Assembly (NCBI RefSeq): GCF_029168945.1
Contig: NW_026870038.1
Span: forward strand, 558,001-622,000
DNA: 64,000 nucleotides
Direction of reading: 5' to 3'
Source of the DNA: Cannabis sativa
Taxonomy: Eukaryota; Streptophyta; Magnoliopsida; Rosales; Cannabaceae
Under the pieces are notes generated by a model. The model ran no database searches, was not told the origin of the DNA, and saw only the letters and a program-made list of their open reading frames with translations. Position numbers and translations under genes: made by a program. Positions 45,296-58,638 of the stretch are shown one piece after another (the stretch's first letter is position 1; each line of letters begins with the position of its first letter).

Positions 45296-47652
45296 CTAAC
45301 TATACCAATCAAGAAACAAAATTGAAAAAGTAAGTACAAATAGGAAAAGTATAAGGAAGGTCCTACTGCTGCTATTCCTCTGGATAGCTTGAGACAGTTC
45401 TTTGTTACCAAGCTCCACATTGTGCGTAGCTTCAACCGCCTGTCCACGCAAGAGAAAGTAGTATGAAATTTCGAAAGCATTATGATATAAATTAACACTG
45501 CCCACCTAAAAGTTTTATCATGAGTTGTATAATTAAGCATTATGGTATCTATGTAGCAATTGTTATAGCTTTTTGTTCCTCGAATATTGTAAAATCAACC
45601 AACATTCACAACGGTGCAACACATGGGCAGCCTATGGACTAAGTTTATGGTATCGTGAACCTCGGGGCAAAAATTTGAAGTAGAAGCTGTTGTATTTTTC
45701 AAAAAACTAAAAGGATATATATTGAATAAACATCTCTTACCTGATCGTATAGTTGTTCTATTTGTTTGGCTTGTTGCAAAACATGAGTAGCCATGAGATG
45801 ATTCAATGCTGACATTTCGACCATCTTAGTTTCTGTTTCTTGAACCGCATCTAGGAGGCTACTCAGCTCTACCTGCAAATCAGTAACAAAAGCTTCAATT
45901 TTTAAGGGAACGTTAAAAACTGAGATTTGAACAACACAAGGCAGACATGATGAAGCACTGAAATAAACACCACTGGTTGGTTGGTCATCACAATGATTAC
46001 CTGAAGAGCACGTGTTTCGTCGTCCAAGAGCTGTTGCTTAAGTCTTAGAGGCTCAGGTTGAAATTGTTCAGCTTCTCCAGGCTCAAAATTGTTTGATTGA
46101 GATAAATTTTCAGAACTTGGTTTGGCAATTGGTTTAAATTTTCTTCTTGGGGTTGCTCTACTAATGGCTTCTTGGAAGCGTATGGCTCTTAGCTGATCAA
46201 ACTGTGAGGTAACAGAGTGAAGCTTCTCACTCAAACTCAAAATCTGAAATTATGAAATTAGGTTTAGAAAATAATGATTGACCAAATTACAATATTCATA
46301 TATGTGGTTTCTAAATACGGTCGAGTAAGATACCATATAAAATGTGAGAAAATCCTATTATAATCGCGACATCACTACTAAAGTGAAGTGAATGATTTCT
46401 GCAATTAAGAACACTATAGACATGAACGATCTATAGAATGCAAACTGAATCTTACCACCCCATGTTTGTGTGCTACAGTATCAGCATTAGATTTATTGGT
46501 CTGAATGCCAAGCCAGCCCTTTGAAGTTGTTTCTTCATCATTAATGCTGTTTTTTAAAACGTCAATTTGTTCTTGGCATGCTTTTATGAAGGCACCGACC
46601 TGCATAAAATTAATTGAATAATCAATTTCATGTTGAACTTTTTCATAATCGTTCATTTGAGTACAAACCTACACTACGCTCTACACCTACATATTGCCAT
46701 CACAGCTATATTCAAAAGAAAACTAGCCAATCTTACAAAAAAAAAAACAAAATAATCATAATAATAATAAAAAAAAAAAAAACTAGCCAAACTCCAATCA
46801 TCAAAGGCATAGATACAAACATAATGAAACAAATCACCACACTTAAGAGATTTCAAAGCATCTAAAACTTGCACAGGCTGACAGGCATTAATGAAGTTAT
46901 AAATTATGAACACCATAAAATATACTGCATACTGTAGTGGATGTGTCTGAGAGACAAATACATCATCCGATAGAGATTTTTTAGGAAATAAAAATACAGG
47001 CAGAGAATAGAACCCCCAACCTATCTCAGAGAATAAATCATCTTCAAATAAATCTTGTAATTATATGTTGAAATCTTAAAACTAGTTGTAATATTGACTA
47101 TATTTAATCCACTTGAAGATTTAACAATGTAAGTGGCAAACTTTGAAACTGACAAAATACCCTTGAACAAAACCGTAATATGACTTACTTCATGCTCAAT
47201 GCTATCTCTCTCCTGCTCAGTAGTGCGATGTAGATCCACATAATCTTTACGATGTTTTAACATAAATTGTTCCAGTGTTCCAATGCTCTCAAGCTAATTG
47301 AGGGGAGAAAAACAAACAAGTCAACACTGAAGCGAAATTTCTAACAATGTCATCAAAGAATAAGCAAGACAATGATTCACATACTGTTTTCAGTGCACCT
47401 CTAGTGAAAGCTGATCTTTGGCGAGGCTTGTGGATGATAAAATTTGCCAAAATGGCCGCCAATTTAGACTGTCAAAGAGCAAAAAGCATTAATCATAAGG
47501 ATTTAACTATAACATAACCATATTATGAGAAATGAATGAATTCGAACAAATCCAAATGCTTTGAAAAACCAAACCTCGTCATATCCCAAAGAAAGAGCAG
47601 TGTGCCTTACAGCATCTTTAAAATCCTCAGTCCTATCTCTGACTTTTGACAT
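45296..47652 (-). CDS. SYP81: Syntaxin of the SYP81 (syntaxin-18/Ufe1) group
   Basis: Predicted 309-residue Qa-SNARE of the endoplasmic reticulum, acting in Golgi-to-ER vesicle fusion. Seven exons join in frame: 47575-47652, 47385-47468, 47189-47293, 46456-46599, 46001-46243, 45741-45872 and 45296-45439. The N terminus MSKVRDRTEDFKDAV is the conserved Ufe1/syntaxin-18 start. A helical N-terminal domain follows (DYVDLHRTTEQERDSIEHE). The SNARE heptads lie in exons 6-7 (EMSALNHLMATHVLQQAKQI, EQLYDQAVEATHNVELGNKE). The C-terminal anchor is TFLILFLFVLTFSILFLDWY, ending within one residue of the stop as expected for a tail-anchored protein. Length matches the family. It is convergent with RPP1 and divergent from the transporter gene. 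Confidence 0.95.
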
Positions 47653-50382
47653 TCTTGATCATGAAGAAGGTATCTGAGGAAACCAAGTTAGCTGTCAGTA
47701 TAAATCTAAAAATACTACAATTATCTAAAGTAATAGAAAATTTATGTTGCACTTAAAGATAATTAAGAATCGATTAAAGAAAAACTAGTACAATATTTAA
47801 ACAAATTGGGATTGGCACAAATGATCTCCATAGCCCAATTAGGTCAAATAAATGTAATCTCAACACAGTGGGGCGCTTAAGCCTAGAAATGACAAGCACT
47901 AAATGAGATAATAAGACATGTTGACATAAGGAGAAACTATTAGATTACCATTCAACTCCAATGGATGAGAATCCAAGAGCAAAGTATAAGCAAGTACAAA
48001 GCGAACAAGGCTCAGGCAAAACACAGATTCTAAACAAAAAATTAACTTTCAAAACACAGATTAGAAATTTCAATTATATTAAAGTTTCACTCTCATCAAC
48101 CTGATTCAAAACAATCAAATCCAATGACAAAGCAAGAACTTTCCCATCTCCAAAACTCATTCCATATACAAAGAAATGACCAAAAAAAGTTAATTGCTCA
48201 AATTTAGATAGAGCAAAGAACAAAAAGCCTTCTCGCTATACTATATTCTCAATAAACAATATTAGACTACAGAAAAAACAAATATTCACATAACACAGTC
48301 TTTGTTTAGAGATTGATACGCATTGTATAAAAAAACAAAAACATGCAACTGATACAAAAATCAAATACATATATATTTAAGAAAAATTCAGATGTGTGAA
48401 TTATTTAGGATAACTTCAATCAGACATTTCATCAAGCAATATACATACACAATCTACAAACTTTTTCCTAAAAAAACTATTTCTTCCAATGACAATAAAT
48501 GCATATCCAATTATGTGCCCCCAATCAAACCAGAGCTAATTACTATACTAATAGCAATAAAACCACCAAACAACCCAAACTTGACTACGATTGAGCATGA
48601 TTACACAAATCAACCGAATAATCAAAAAAGGTAGATTAACATCATTAGACAATTAAAGAGCGAGCAATGTCGAAAAGACTAGCCTTGATCCAGGAAGAAG
48701 AAGAAGATGATTTAGGATTGGAAACCAATCAAGGATATGATATCCATGCCCAGACTGTGAACTAAAAAGTGCAACAATAATCTACAAAGAAATTCCACAA
48801 GACAACCAATTTCTCTTCGAATTATCATCACCATTACAGCTACAACAGTACTATTTCTTACATTTCACTAAAATTTTAGGGAATCGAATCAAGCTAACTA
48901 CTACGAATATGGTACACAACTCACAAGGTTCTCCCCTTATCTTTCCTGGTACAGAACAATACAAAAGAAATTGAAATTGAAATTTTAAGAGCATACAACA
49001 GATTTTTCCAAAATTTCAGTTGTATAACAGAGAGATCATTACCGTGAACGAAGCGGAGGAGGTAAATGCAGATGAGAATTTCGCCGTCGGTGTAGATCGG
49101 GTGGAAGAGAGAGAGAGAAGGAAGAGAGAGCATTTGAGTTTGAGGAGAGAGAGAGAGAGAGGATCTGTTGTGTAGTTTATGAGAGTTGAAAAATTACAAA
49201 AATGCCTACAAAGAAATTGACTTACAAAAATGTCATTTACAAAACCAATTGCAAACATTTTTGTGTTTTTTTGTAAAATAAAATAAAATGTTATTTTTAC
49301 CAATTTTAAAAGATAATATAATAATATAATAACAAAAATCTAATTATTTGAAATTTGTTGTTGTATTTGTATATTAAAATTATGATTATATCTATTCTCA
49401 TAGCAAGACGAATTTTCAGAGAAGGTTCCAAATTATTATAAAAAAAAAAATCAATTTTTAAACCAAAAAAAATAATAATAGTAAAAATAATTTGTTATTT
49501 AAATATATTTTTTAAAATATATATCTTTTCTTTTTTTTTTCGGAGATATCTTTCCTTTTTTAAATGCAATCGTGAGACTTTTCCTAATCTAATCATATTA
49601 CAATTTTTTTTTTTTTGACAAACCTAATCAATGTAATTATATTACAATTAGGACATTTTCGGCTATAAATAATTCGTATAACAACTCCTACCATAATCAA
49701 AAATAGAGAGAGAGAGAGAGAGAAAAACATTTAAGCAAAGCTATCTACATTATTACTATTATAAGTCTATATTTAACTATATAGTATTCTACTAGTGAGG
49801 CAAAAAGTGATTGAGGTACTCCTCTTCTTACTTTCAATCTCTAATATGATTTTCATTCATTACATTTTATTATTGAATTCAAACTTTTCTTCTTTTTTGC
49901 AATAATGTTGTTTAGAAAAAGCTTATACAAAAAAATACATACATTACTCTCAGATTAGTTTACACATTTTATATATGTTATGATATGTATTTAATCTCTT
50001 ATAATAAAAAAGGTATGTGACACACTTAATTTAATCTCAAATGTAACTATTTTAAGGAACTTTATATTTACTAATATTTTTTTAGAAAATTTATCACAGT
50101 AACATAAAATTGTTAAATTCGAGAAACCACTTAAGTAAATCCAAAGTAAGAATATTAATCACATCTGATATTGGTTAGATTTTATAAACACATATTTCTC
50201 TCTTTTTTTCTATTTGTGTTCTTGCATGCTTTATCAGTTTTGTGCTAAGAAAAGGTAACATAGTAACAAAAACAACTTTACACTAATTTACCATTCCAAT
50301 TATCTTTAACTTAATAATGTTAATCTCAAATAGGAAACTGATCAGTGGTGGAAAGTAGCTTGGTTTTAAAGATTTGCATATA
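47653..50382. other. Divergent intergenic region, SYP81 leader to transporter promoter
   Basis: The first ~1.45 kb probably holds 5'UTR and a leader intron of SYP81 (minus strand), with a GA-rich leader near 49080-49165. 49.2-50.38 kb is AT-rich with a GA microsatellite near 49707-49722 and should include the transporter promoter. No further gene is seen. Confidence 0.5.
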
Positions 50383-52757
50383 ATGGAGGGAGGCTATCAC
50401 AAAGCAGATAAGACAGAATTTTCAGAATGCTGGAAAATCTCCTGGAGAACTCCTTATATTATGCGTCTTTCACTCACTGCCGGAATTGGAGGACTTCTTT
50501 TTGGATATGACACTGGTAAGTGGATTGGATCCCTCCTAATTAATAACAATGCATGTCTTGCTCAATAATTTTGTATAGAATAATTATTACATAATTTAGT
50601 AACAATGTATACATATGAGTGTTGCTAACCTTTGCATTGTGAAAATGAAGACTCTTATTCAAGTAAATATATTCTAAAATGAAGTTTTAATTGATTCTTT
50701 GTATTGTGCGGATGTTGCAGGAGTGATTTCTGGGGCTCTCCTTTATATTAGAGAGGAATTTGTAGAAGTAGATAAAAAAGCATGGTTACAGGTGAGCTTA
50801 ATTTCTCAGTAGAGTAGAGCATTATCTTCTCTCCTAATTATGCTTAGCTCAATTTGTGATTATATTTTCATTTGGTATTTGCAGGAGACTATAGTGAGTA
50901 TGGCTGTTGCGGGAGCTATACTTGGTGCTGCAGTTGGTGGTTGGATCAGTGATTATTTTGGTCGTAAAAAGGCACTTCTGCTTGCTGATATAGTGTTCTT
51001 TGGTGGAGCAATTGTTATGGCAGTAGCTCCTGCACCGTGGGTGCTTATTGTAGGTAGAATTCTAGTTGGCATTGGAGTTGGAATGGCTTCCATGGCTGCA
51101 CCACTATACATCTCAGAAAGTTCACCTACTAGAATCAGAGGAGCACTCGTGAGTTCAAACGCATTGTTGATTACAGGTGGACAATTCCTGTCCTACTTGA
51201 TCAATCTAGCTTTTACAAAGGTATGTCCATATATTTAAGCTTTTAACCGTCTTCAGTGATTGAATACTTGCAAAGAGAATATTCAACTAGGCTTATTAAA
51301 CGTTTACCTTATCATTTTCTATTTTAGGTTCCTGGAACTTGGCGTTGGATGCTTGGTATTGCAGGACTTCCAGCCTTGATTCAGTTCATTCTCATGTTGT
51401 CTCTTCCAGAGTCCCCAAGATGGCTCTTCAGACAGGTAACAAAGTCACCTATAACTGTTTTATTAATGCTATGGTTTAAGTCACAATCAATTCAATTCAT
51501 ATTATTTTTATACAAACATAATTCTAACTTGTGCAAGTTTTCTTTTAATCAGAACAAGATAGATGAGGCCAAGTCTATATTAGAGAAGATCTTTCCTGCT
51601 GATGAAGTTGAAAATGAGATGAAGGCCTTGAAGGATTCTGTTGAGGCAGAAAAAGCTATTGAAGGAGAACTCGGTGATGGATTTCTTCCAAAATTGAAGA
51701 GTGCTCTTCGAAGTAAAGTAGTCCGTAGAGCACTTCTTGCAGGCATTACTGTACAACTCGTCCAGCAATTCGTAGGCATTAACACTGTCTTATATTACAG
51801 TCCTACTATTGTTCAATTTGCTGGATTTGCATCCAGACAAACTGCTTTAGCACTTTCCTTGGTAACTTCTGGTCTTAATTTTGTTGGCTCCATCATAAGT
51901 ATGGGCTTTGTGGACAAGTATGGAAGGAGAAAGTTCATGCTTGTGTCTCTTGTCGGTATCATTGCATGCCTTGTGGCCTTAGGAGCAGTGTTTTTCCAGG
52001 CTGCTGCAACCGCTCCTGCGGTTAGCAACTTAGAAACCATGCACTTCGGTAGAAACACCACATGCCCAGCTTACCTCTCAGCCCCTAAATCTCAGTCATG
52101 GAACTGCATGTCATGTTTGAAAGCACCAGATTGCGCCTTCTGTGCCAGCAGTGGAAATGGGGTAAGCTTTAATCTTGAACGTCTCTTAATTTATTTTGTA
52201 GCTAATTTATGTTCAAAGTTAACTCACTTCTGTTTTGTTTTTTGGTTTGTCATGAACAGCTTCATCCTGGAGCTTGTTTGGCTGTGAGTAATGATATTAG
52301 AAGCACATGTCGCATGGAAAAGAGAACATGGTACACAGAAGGTTGTCCAAGCAAGTTTGGATTCTTGGCAGTAGCATTTCTAGGCCTCTATATTATATGC
52401 TATTCACCTGGGATGGGCAGTGTTCCATGGCTAGTAAACTCAGAGATATATCCTCTAAAATACAGAGGGATTGGTGGAGGTATTGCTGCAGTATGTAATT
52501 GGTCGGCTAATCTGTTAGTTAGCGAAACTTTTTTAACTCTTACTAATGCTTTGGGCTCCGCTTGGACTTTTATTCTATTTGCGGGATTATCTTTCATTGG
52601 CTTTATTGCCATTTACTTTGTTGTTCCTGAGACTAAGGGACTTTCATTTGAGGAGGTTGAGAAAATGCTTGAGAAGGGATTCAAACCAAAGGGAATTTGT
52701 TTCAAAGGGATCAAAGACGAGATAGATGAGGAGAATGTGTCGTCTTCATCTGTCTAG
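50383..52757 (+). CDS. Inositol transporter (INT family, INT2/INT4-like), sugar-porter MFS
   Basis: Predicted 584-residue H+/myo-inositol symporter of the major facilitator superfamily. Six exons: 50383-50515, 50721-50791, 50885-51220, 51328-51435, 51553-52161 and 52260-52757, all GT-AG and in frame. Sugar-porter signatures are present: [14 protein letters not shown] after TM2, PESPRWLF after TM6, [26 protein letters not shown] and [12 protein letters not shown] at the end of TM12. Between TM9 and TM10 is a long Cys-rich loop ([15 protein letters not shown] and further Cys), typical of plasma-membrane INT2/INT4-type transporters and absent from most sugar porters. The start [10 protein letters not shown] fits the family; an in-frame Met at 50374 adds three residues. 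Substrate is inferred from family. Confidence 0.94.
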
Positions 52758-52879
52758 AATGTCTTCATAACACAATCTTTCATAGTATATTTAGTCTTTT
52801 TAGTGTGTATTCTAAATTTTAGGGTTTAATATTGTTTCATATTTTTAGAGCTCTCTTTAGAGCATCTTTAATAGAAGAG

Positions 52880-53190
52880 TAGTGTTATAAAAGTGGTGTA
52901 TATGTATTTTTTAGTCTATGTTTATAAAATTGAACACCAATAATAATGTATAATGTGATCCAAATTATTAAATTTGACACATGCTAGAAATTGTATCAAA
53001 TTTGACACAATATAGCACATATCAAATTTTACAACACAATAAATATCATTTTTTTTATTTATTCATTTGTCACTCATTATAATTAAAAAAAAAATTGTAC
53101 TTTTATTTATAAATTTAATATATATTTTTTTATTTACTTTTAATAAAAATTTAATATTTTTATTCATTTTTTTTATTAAAATAAGATTAA
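52880..53190. repeat. AT-rich MITE-like fragment downstream of the transporter gene
   Basis: The left part reads TTAGAGCATCTTTAATAG, an end seen in common plant MITEs and similar to 41.2-41.5 kb. The right end is not clear. It is non-coding. Confidence 0.35.
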
Positions 53191-53192
53191 AT

Positions 53193-53535
53193 GTCATTTT
53201 AGACCTTGTGTTTTGTAAAAATTATTAATTAGACACTCTATTATATTAAATAACAAATTGGACCATGTATTTTCAAAATAGTACCAAATAGTATTATGAA
53301 CTGATCTTTTGTCAAAATAAAACTAATAATAGGTGGTCTAGAGGTGTTATTGCAAAATTAATTACATTTTATGCATATGTTCATGTTAAAAATTATCTTC
53401 AAGTTGATTATATTTAAAACTGTTTAAAATTGAGCTCATCATCCTATTTGTATCATTTTAGAAAATGCAATGTCCAAATTATCATTTAACAAAAAAGATG
53501 TTCCAATTGATAACTTTTGGAATAATATTTGAAAG
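53193..53535. mobile_element. Fold-back MITE, copy 3 (inverse orientation)
   Basis: Same family as 4436-4955 and 44633-44962. The edges have TTGTGTTTTGTAAAAATTAT and CCAATTGATAACTTTTGGA. GTATTTTCAAAATAGTACC is matched by GTATCATTTTAGAAAATGC. The interior AGAGGTGTTATTGCAAAATT is the reverse complement of the copy-1 interior. Confidence 0.6.
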
Positions 53536-53599
53536 GTTTGTATTATAAAAATAAAAATTCTTGTTCTATCATGTTCCTACTTCGCTTATGGCTTTGGTA

Positions 53600-53880
53600 T
53601 TAAAAGGTTTGTATCATAAAAACAAATTTTTCGGTTCTATTAAGTCTTCGAAAAAAAAGACTCCTTTCTGTGAAAGAATATTTTGTGGGGTAAAGAATTA
53701 TTTCACGAGGGGGCATTTAGAGAGTGGGAGATGAGAACGATATTGCTATTTATAAAGAAGCTTGGGTTCCGTTGTCTGCTTAATCTTTGGTGTTGTCACC
53801 TAACATCTTCTGGATAGGTAGTGTGGTGGCGCAATTAAAGTTCACCTTAGTGATGAGATCTTTTTTTAAGGTATTTTTCT
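53600..53880 (+). pseudogene. Small LINE ORF2 relic
   Basis: Two adjacent plus-strand frames give ILWGKELFHEGAFR and then ENDIAIYKEAWVPLSA. This is the kind of GR-L...G-W-VGDG...I-K-WVP region found between RT and zf-RVT in plant LINE ORF2. The frame break shows decay. Confidence 0.5.
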
Positions 53881-55420
53881 TTTTGTATAAAATGTATAAT
53901 TTACACCCACTTCTACCTAAAAAATTCATCTTTCTAGCATTATGAAAAAACTCATATATAAATGCTTTCAATAAAAAAAAATACATATATAAACAAAATT
54001 TATGAAAACAAATTTAAAATTAAATTAAGAAATGATAAAGAAAAATTGAGAAAAAGTATTATCTCCAAAATTTTGAAAAATCTATCTATCTTTAGATTCT
54101 TTACATATAAATATTAAATGTTGGGTGCCAATATACATGGTTTATGACTCCCAAATAAAATTGGGGGATTTTCCATTTCAAAAAAAAAAAAAAAAAAAGA
54201 AATTGGAGATTAATGACTTTTCATAATACAGACGATAAATTGTATTTTTTTTTTTGAGAGAGTGATTTGAATCACACTACGATAATTGTTGACGTGGAGG
54301 AACGTCCAGTCAACAAGCTAATTGTCTAGTCAAAGATATACAAAGTCAAAATATGAATCACTATAAGCAAAGCAACTTATATAAGACCAAGTTATCTGAG
54401 AAATTAAGACAAAATAACTTGAGATCACCTTCAAGAGGCATCCGATATAACCAACTAATTGGACCAAAACTATCTACAAAATAAATAAATATAAGAAGGT
54501 GGATTAGCATACTATACAATGATGATATTACAAATTTATAAATTAAAGATAAAACACAATTATGATTTTGACGAGAGAATTTATCTTTTCTTTTTTTTCA
54601 CTCAACATGTCATAATTATACAAAATCTAATTTGTTATGTCCAACTATTAGAGCAAAATCTTCCAAGGTAGAAATGTACTAGTCAATTAAACGTGCACCA
54701 TACATAAGATTTGAGAGATTAATTAAATGTAATAAATGGATGAGAAAAAAATATTTCAACGCCTTTTAGAGAAATTACGATAATTTACCAAAAAAATTGG
54801 AAGAAATCCAAACCAACTCGAAAAAAAATAAGGAGAGGGAAGCTTTGTGATTTAAATTTTGGAGCGGAAAGCTTCGTTTTATTTGGAAAATGAATATAAT
54901 GTTAATAATACCCTTATATAACTAAGGGTATTTTAAATACTAAAAAATAATAAAGGCCATTTGCTATATTATTTTTAAAAATAGACATTTAGCTTCAGTA
55001 AAAAGGGATAAAGGTCATTTACCACTATTTCTCTATATAAAAATTTAAATAAAAGAGTTACGCGTGTTGTTTGAACCCTATTTTCAACATGTTAAATTTT
55101 TTTAAAAAATTTAAAATTTTACAAAATATTTTAAATAACTACAACATACACACTTATAAAAAAAAATTAAATTAAAAAATTTTCTCAAATACCATACATC
55201 GAGAATACTTTTTTAGAATTTTTCTAATTTATCTATTTTTGCTATAAACATTTTCATTATTACAACCCACCGACCTTTATCTCTATCTTTTTTCTTTACC
55301 CATTTTGTTAAATAAAATAAACCAACCTTTATCGTCAACATTTTTTCCTTCCAAGAAAAAAGTTGCAAATCATAGTATTAGTACTATCTAGTATCTAGTA
55401 ACTTACTAACTTTTCATAAG
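53881..55420. other. Gene-free AT-rich DNA
   Basis: Long A and T runs and short ORFs only. I see no gene, RNA or clear element here. Confidence 0.5.
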
Positions 55421-55723
55421 AACATTCATAACGCAACACGTGTCACCAATTCCAAGCTTTTACTAGTTTACGCGGCGACTACTCCACTGGGACCCACTTA
55501 CAGCTAATCAAACAACCCTGCCACGTCATCACAGTTATACATTCGTCTGGTACACTCTACTACTGCCACCTCATCACTTTCCAGAACTTTCTCTCTCTTT
55601 CCTCTTCTCCCTTTAAATGCTTTCCTTTCTTCATTTTCAAAATCACAAATTCAAAAATTCAAAATTACAAAACTACCCTTCATTTTCCCACTTCCCAAAC
55701 AGAAAATTTTCCCTTCAATCACG
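55421..55723 (+). promoter_or_regulatory. Promoter and 5'UTR of the 90-residue protein gene
   Basis: G-box ACACGTGT (CACGTG at 55437-55442) and a second ACGT-core site CCACGTCATC (55521-55530) lie about 200-290 bp before the ATG. Both match bZIP/ABRE-type sites. A CT-rich leader (TCTCTCTTTCCTCTTCTCCC) follows near 55590-55610. ABA or light responsiveness would be inference only. Confidence 0.45.
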
Positions 55724-55996
55724 ATGATGTCGATGTTCAGCTACTTCGATGTTCTATTGGGCGATGCATCCACCGCTAAAGGATTCTCTTCTTCGTCTTC
55801 ATCTTCGTCTGCTGTGAAGAAAGAGAGAGAAAACAGTATCAAAAACGGTGATCGTCGTTCTGAGAATTCGGCCACATCGCCGACGGAGAATGTTTCGACG
55901 ACGGCGACAACTCGCCGGGATCATCAGAAGAGATCGCCGAGGTTTGCGCCGGAGATCGATGGTGTTCATTGTTTCGAAACCATTCTCCCTTATTGA
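55724..55996 (+). CDS. Short plant protein with C-terminal RFAPEIDGVHCFET motif
   Basis: Intronless 90-residue ORF with CT-rich leader and ACGT-core promoter sites. The N terminus MMSMFSYFDVLLGDAS is mildly hydrophobic. A Ser run, then a charged Lys/Arg/Glu/Thr-rich middle follow, with no membrane span. The C terminus reads SPRFAPEIDGVHCFETILPY. The same signature closes the protein at 58982-59299 (PKFAPQFDGLDCFETFVA). I do not recognise a named family or function. Conservation of the tail between two otherwise different proteins argues for a real gene. ATG at 55724 could be replaced by the next Met two codons later. Confidence 0.65.
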   Translation: MMSMFSYFDVLLGDASTAKGFSSSSSSSSAVKKERENSIKNGDRRSENSATSPTENVSTTATTRRDHQKRSPRFAPEIDGVHCFETILPY

Positions 55997-58291
55997 TCTC
56001 TCTATGTCTATATATATATTTGTATTTTTTTTTGTATAACTGTATATTGGAGTGTATATGAATAACTATTTTATTTTTGGTAAATAATTTAAAGTATTTG
56101 TTCATTACAAATTGTTTTTTTTCTAATTGATCTCTGTAATTTTCATTCAAAGAAAAAAATTCTCTGTAATTCTGATATTTCAGAATGAAAACGACATTCA
56201 TAGAAAAAGAATAAAAACGACACTATAATTTGTGAACGACATTCTTAAATTAACTTTGCAATTTGAATGGTCTTTCCATCTATTCTAAAATAGAATAGTC
56301 AATTCTACTAAAATAGTGAAATGATATTTTAATACTTTTGAAGGAAAATTAAGAGACCAAATATTTTTCTACCAACTAAATACGCTTCAAAAAAAAATAT
56401 ATGTTATTAGTTTTCCTTATCATGTTTTAATTATGTGATACAAATTACAAATATATTCCCACATTAGATAAAAATGAAAAATTTCTCAATTTTTTCTCCT
56501 ATATTTTGAGAAATATCGTTATTTATTAAAATAAAATAAAATAATAATAATTTAGGTCAATTATATAATCTCTTGTGTGTATAAGGTAGAATTATAATAA
56601 GTAAATTTTATATAAATTCTTACTCAGGAATGAAAAAAAAATCATCCATTCACTACAACAAATATGATTTTACATAAGATATCAATATAATTCTATTGAA
56701 AAAGTATTATAATAACTAAGATATCAATATAGTTCTATTGAAAAAGTATTATAATAACTTAAATGAAAATGGGAATTTAAATTAAAAGCTACCAATCCCA
56801 AAGTGTTGTATTGTGCTCAATAAGTACTAATTGATCAAACTGTATAATGGATAATCTCAAATTTCTCATTCTCCAAAGCTAAATTACTAAATAGTTTAAC
56901 TCTGTTTTATATGGAATCAACTAATTGGTTGGTTAACATGTAAATAAATTTGAGCACTAATTGGTTGGTTATATGTACTATACTAATTCTAATCTTTATA
57001 TTTCAATGTAATTAAATTGCTAATTACTCGTAAATTATCACACATTATGAAAAGAAGCTTGTGTGTGCTCTTTAAGTATAATCAATGAACAATGCACTAT
57101 GAAATTGGACACTATAAGATGCCTTGTAACAATGTTATATACTCACTTGACTCCTCAATTTCTTTAACCCCCAAAATGGGTTGTTATGTTCACTTCTATT
57201 CATTTTCAATAAAAAAAATTGTTTCATTCTTGATGGATATTTCATATTGTTTCATTTCTATGTTTCTGGTACCATTGTGTTATTTTCATGTTTTCAATAA
57301 TTTTATCTTTGAAGGTCCTATCTCTTACCAATTTTCTGATGACAGGATCTAATTTAGTAGACAATAGTTTTTAAAGGTTTAATTTGCTTCTAGATATAAG
57401 ATTTACATGTGTTGAATTATTTCAATGTCTCTTCACGTTTTTACTTATTTTTTAAATCAGTCATTGCAACAGTTTTAATGGATAAGCTAGGAAGTAAAAT
57501 TCTCTTTCAGTAGAGCTTCATTGGCATGGTAATTAATTTCTTACTGTAATTGTAACCCTTTATCTTTCTCCATGAAGCTGCAATTTATGTGATTCACAAT
57601 TGGTAGAACAAGCTACCTACCACCTAAAGGAGAGCACACCATAACACTCAATGGTTGTAAGTTTTGAAAATTCTTAATTTCATGTTGCAACTTGTGCAGT
57701 AAGTTTTTGTACATTTACTATATGAATTAATAGTGACTAATTAAATGAATTAATAGTGACTAATCATTCAAATTAATAATTTTGTGCAGTGATTTCTACC
57801 AAAGAGCATGAAACAAGATTATTGCAAAAAGGGTCAAGATTGTTGCTAGGAGCTTAGGTCTCTTGGAGATTGAGGATTTAAGTTTAGATACATGTATCAA
57901 TATTTATTAGTTTCTTTCACAAATATTTTGTTTTTTATACTACTATGGTTGTAAACTTGTAATGGCACTCTTTATTACTTTGAATAAAAATATATTTTAT
58001 TGTAATAATAATTTTTTATAAATAGAAAGAAAAAGTATTATTGTAAATCATGTGAAAAATAGTATTGTGAAAATTAAAAGAATAATGATGCTTTAATCTT
58101 ATGAACAAGATAAAATAATACACAAAATTAGAGTATAGTATATTCAATAATACTTACATTGTAAGTGACATAACATATTTTGAATGCTAAAATAATAATA
58201 ATATTTTAATTTTATAAAAATAATATCATAATACACAAGAAGTATTATTAATTATTCAATAATACTTTCATTATAAGTGAAAAAAATGTAT
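55997..58291. other. Gene-free AT-rich DNA
   Basis: The first part should be 3'UTR of the 90-residue gene. A 35-bp direct repeat, AAGATATCAATATA(A/G)TTCT onward, occurs at about 56678 and 56718. The ORF at 57092-57352 lacks any recognisable feature. No other gene is seen. Confidence 0.5.
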
Positions 58292-58638
58292 GGATTTTTA
58301 CACTTGGTATCTTTTTTTGCCATTTTTTTACATTTTTATTTTTATTCGGTTATTTAAACATTTTTCAAAAAGTTATTTTTCAATATTATATTTTAAAAAG
58401 TTTGATAATTACACAAATACTTATGCATGCTTATGTCATAGGTTTTCTCCAATAGGTGGAAGAGATGGAGTGTAATATTGGAGAAAACCTATGACATAAG
58501 CATGCATAGGTATTTGTGTAATTATCAAACTTTTTAAAATATAATATTGAAAAATAATTTTTTAAAAAATGTTTAAATAACTCAATAAAGATAAAAATGT
58601 AAAAAAATAGCAAAAAAAGATACCAAGTGTAAAAATCC
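58292..58638. mobile_element. Near-perfect fold-back MITE
   Basis: Two inverted arms of about 160 bp are almost identical. The left starts GGATTTTTACACTTGGTATC and the right ends GATACCAAGTGTAAAAATCC. The arms meet at CATAGGTTTTCTCCAATA and its complement around a loop of about 20-25 bp near 58465. Matching ORFs on both strands come from this symmetry. Flanks AAAAATGTA and AAAAATAAA could be a decayed 9-bp target duplication. It encodes nothing. Confidence 0.8.

Noticed and set aside
58290..58613. Two nearly identical ORFs on opposite strands
   Set aside because: They arise from the two arms of the fold-back element and are not genes.
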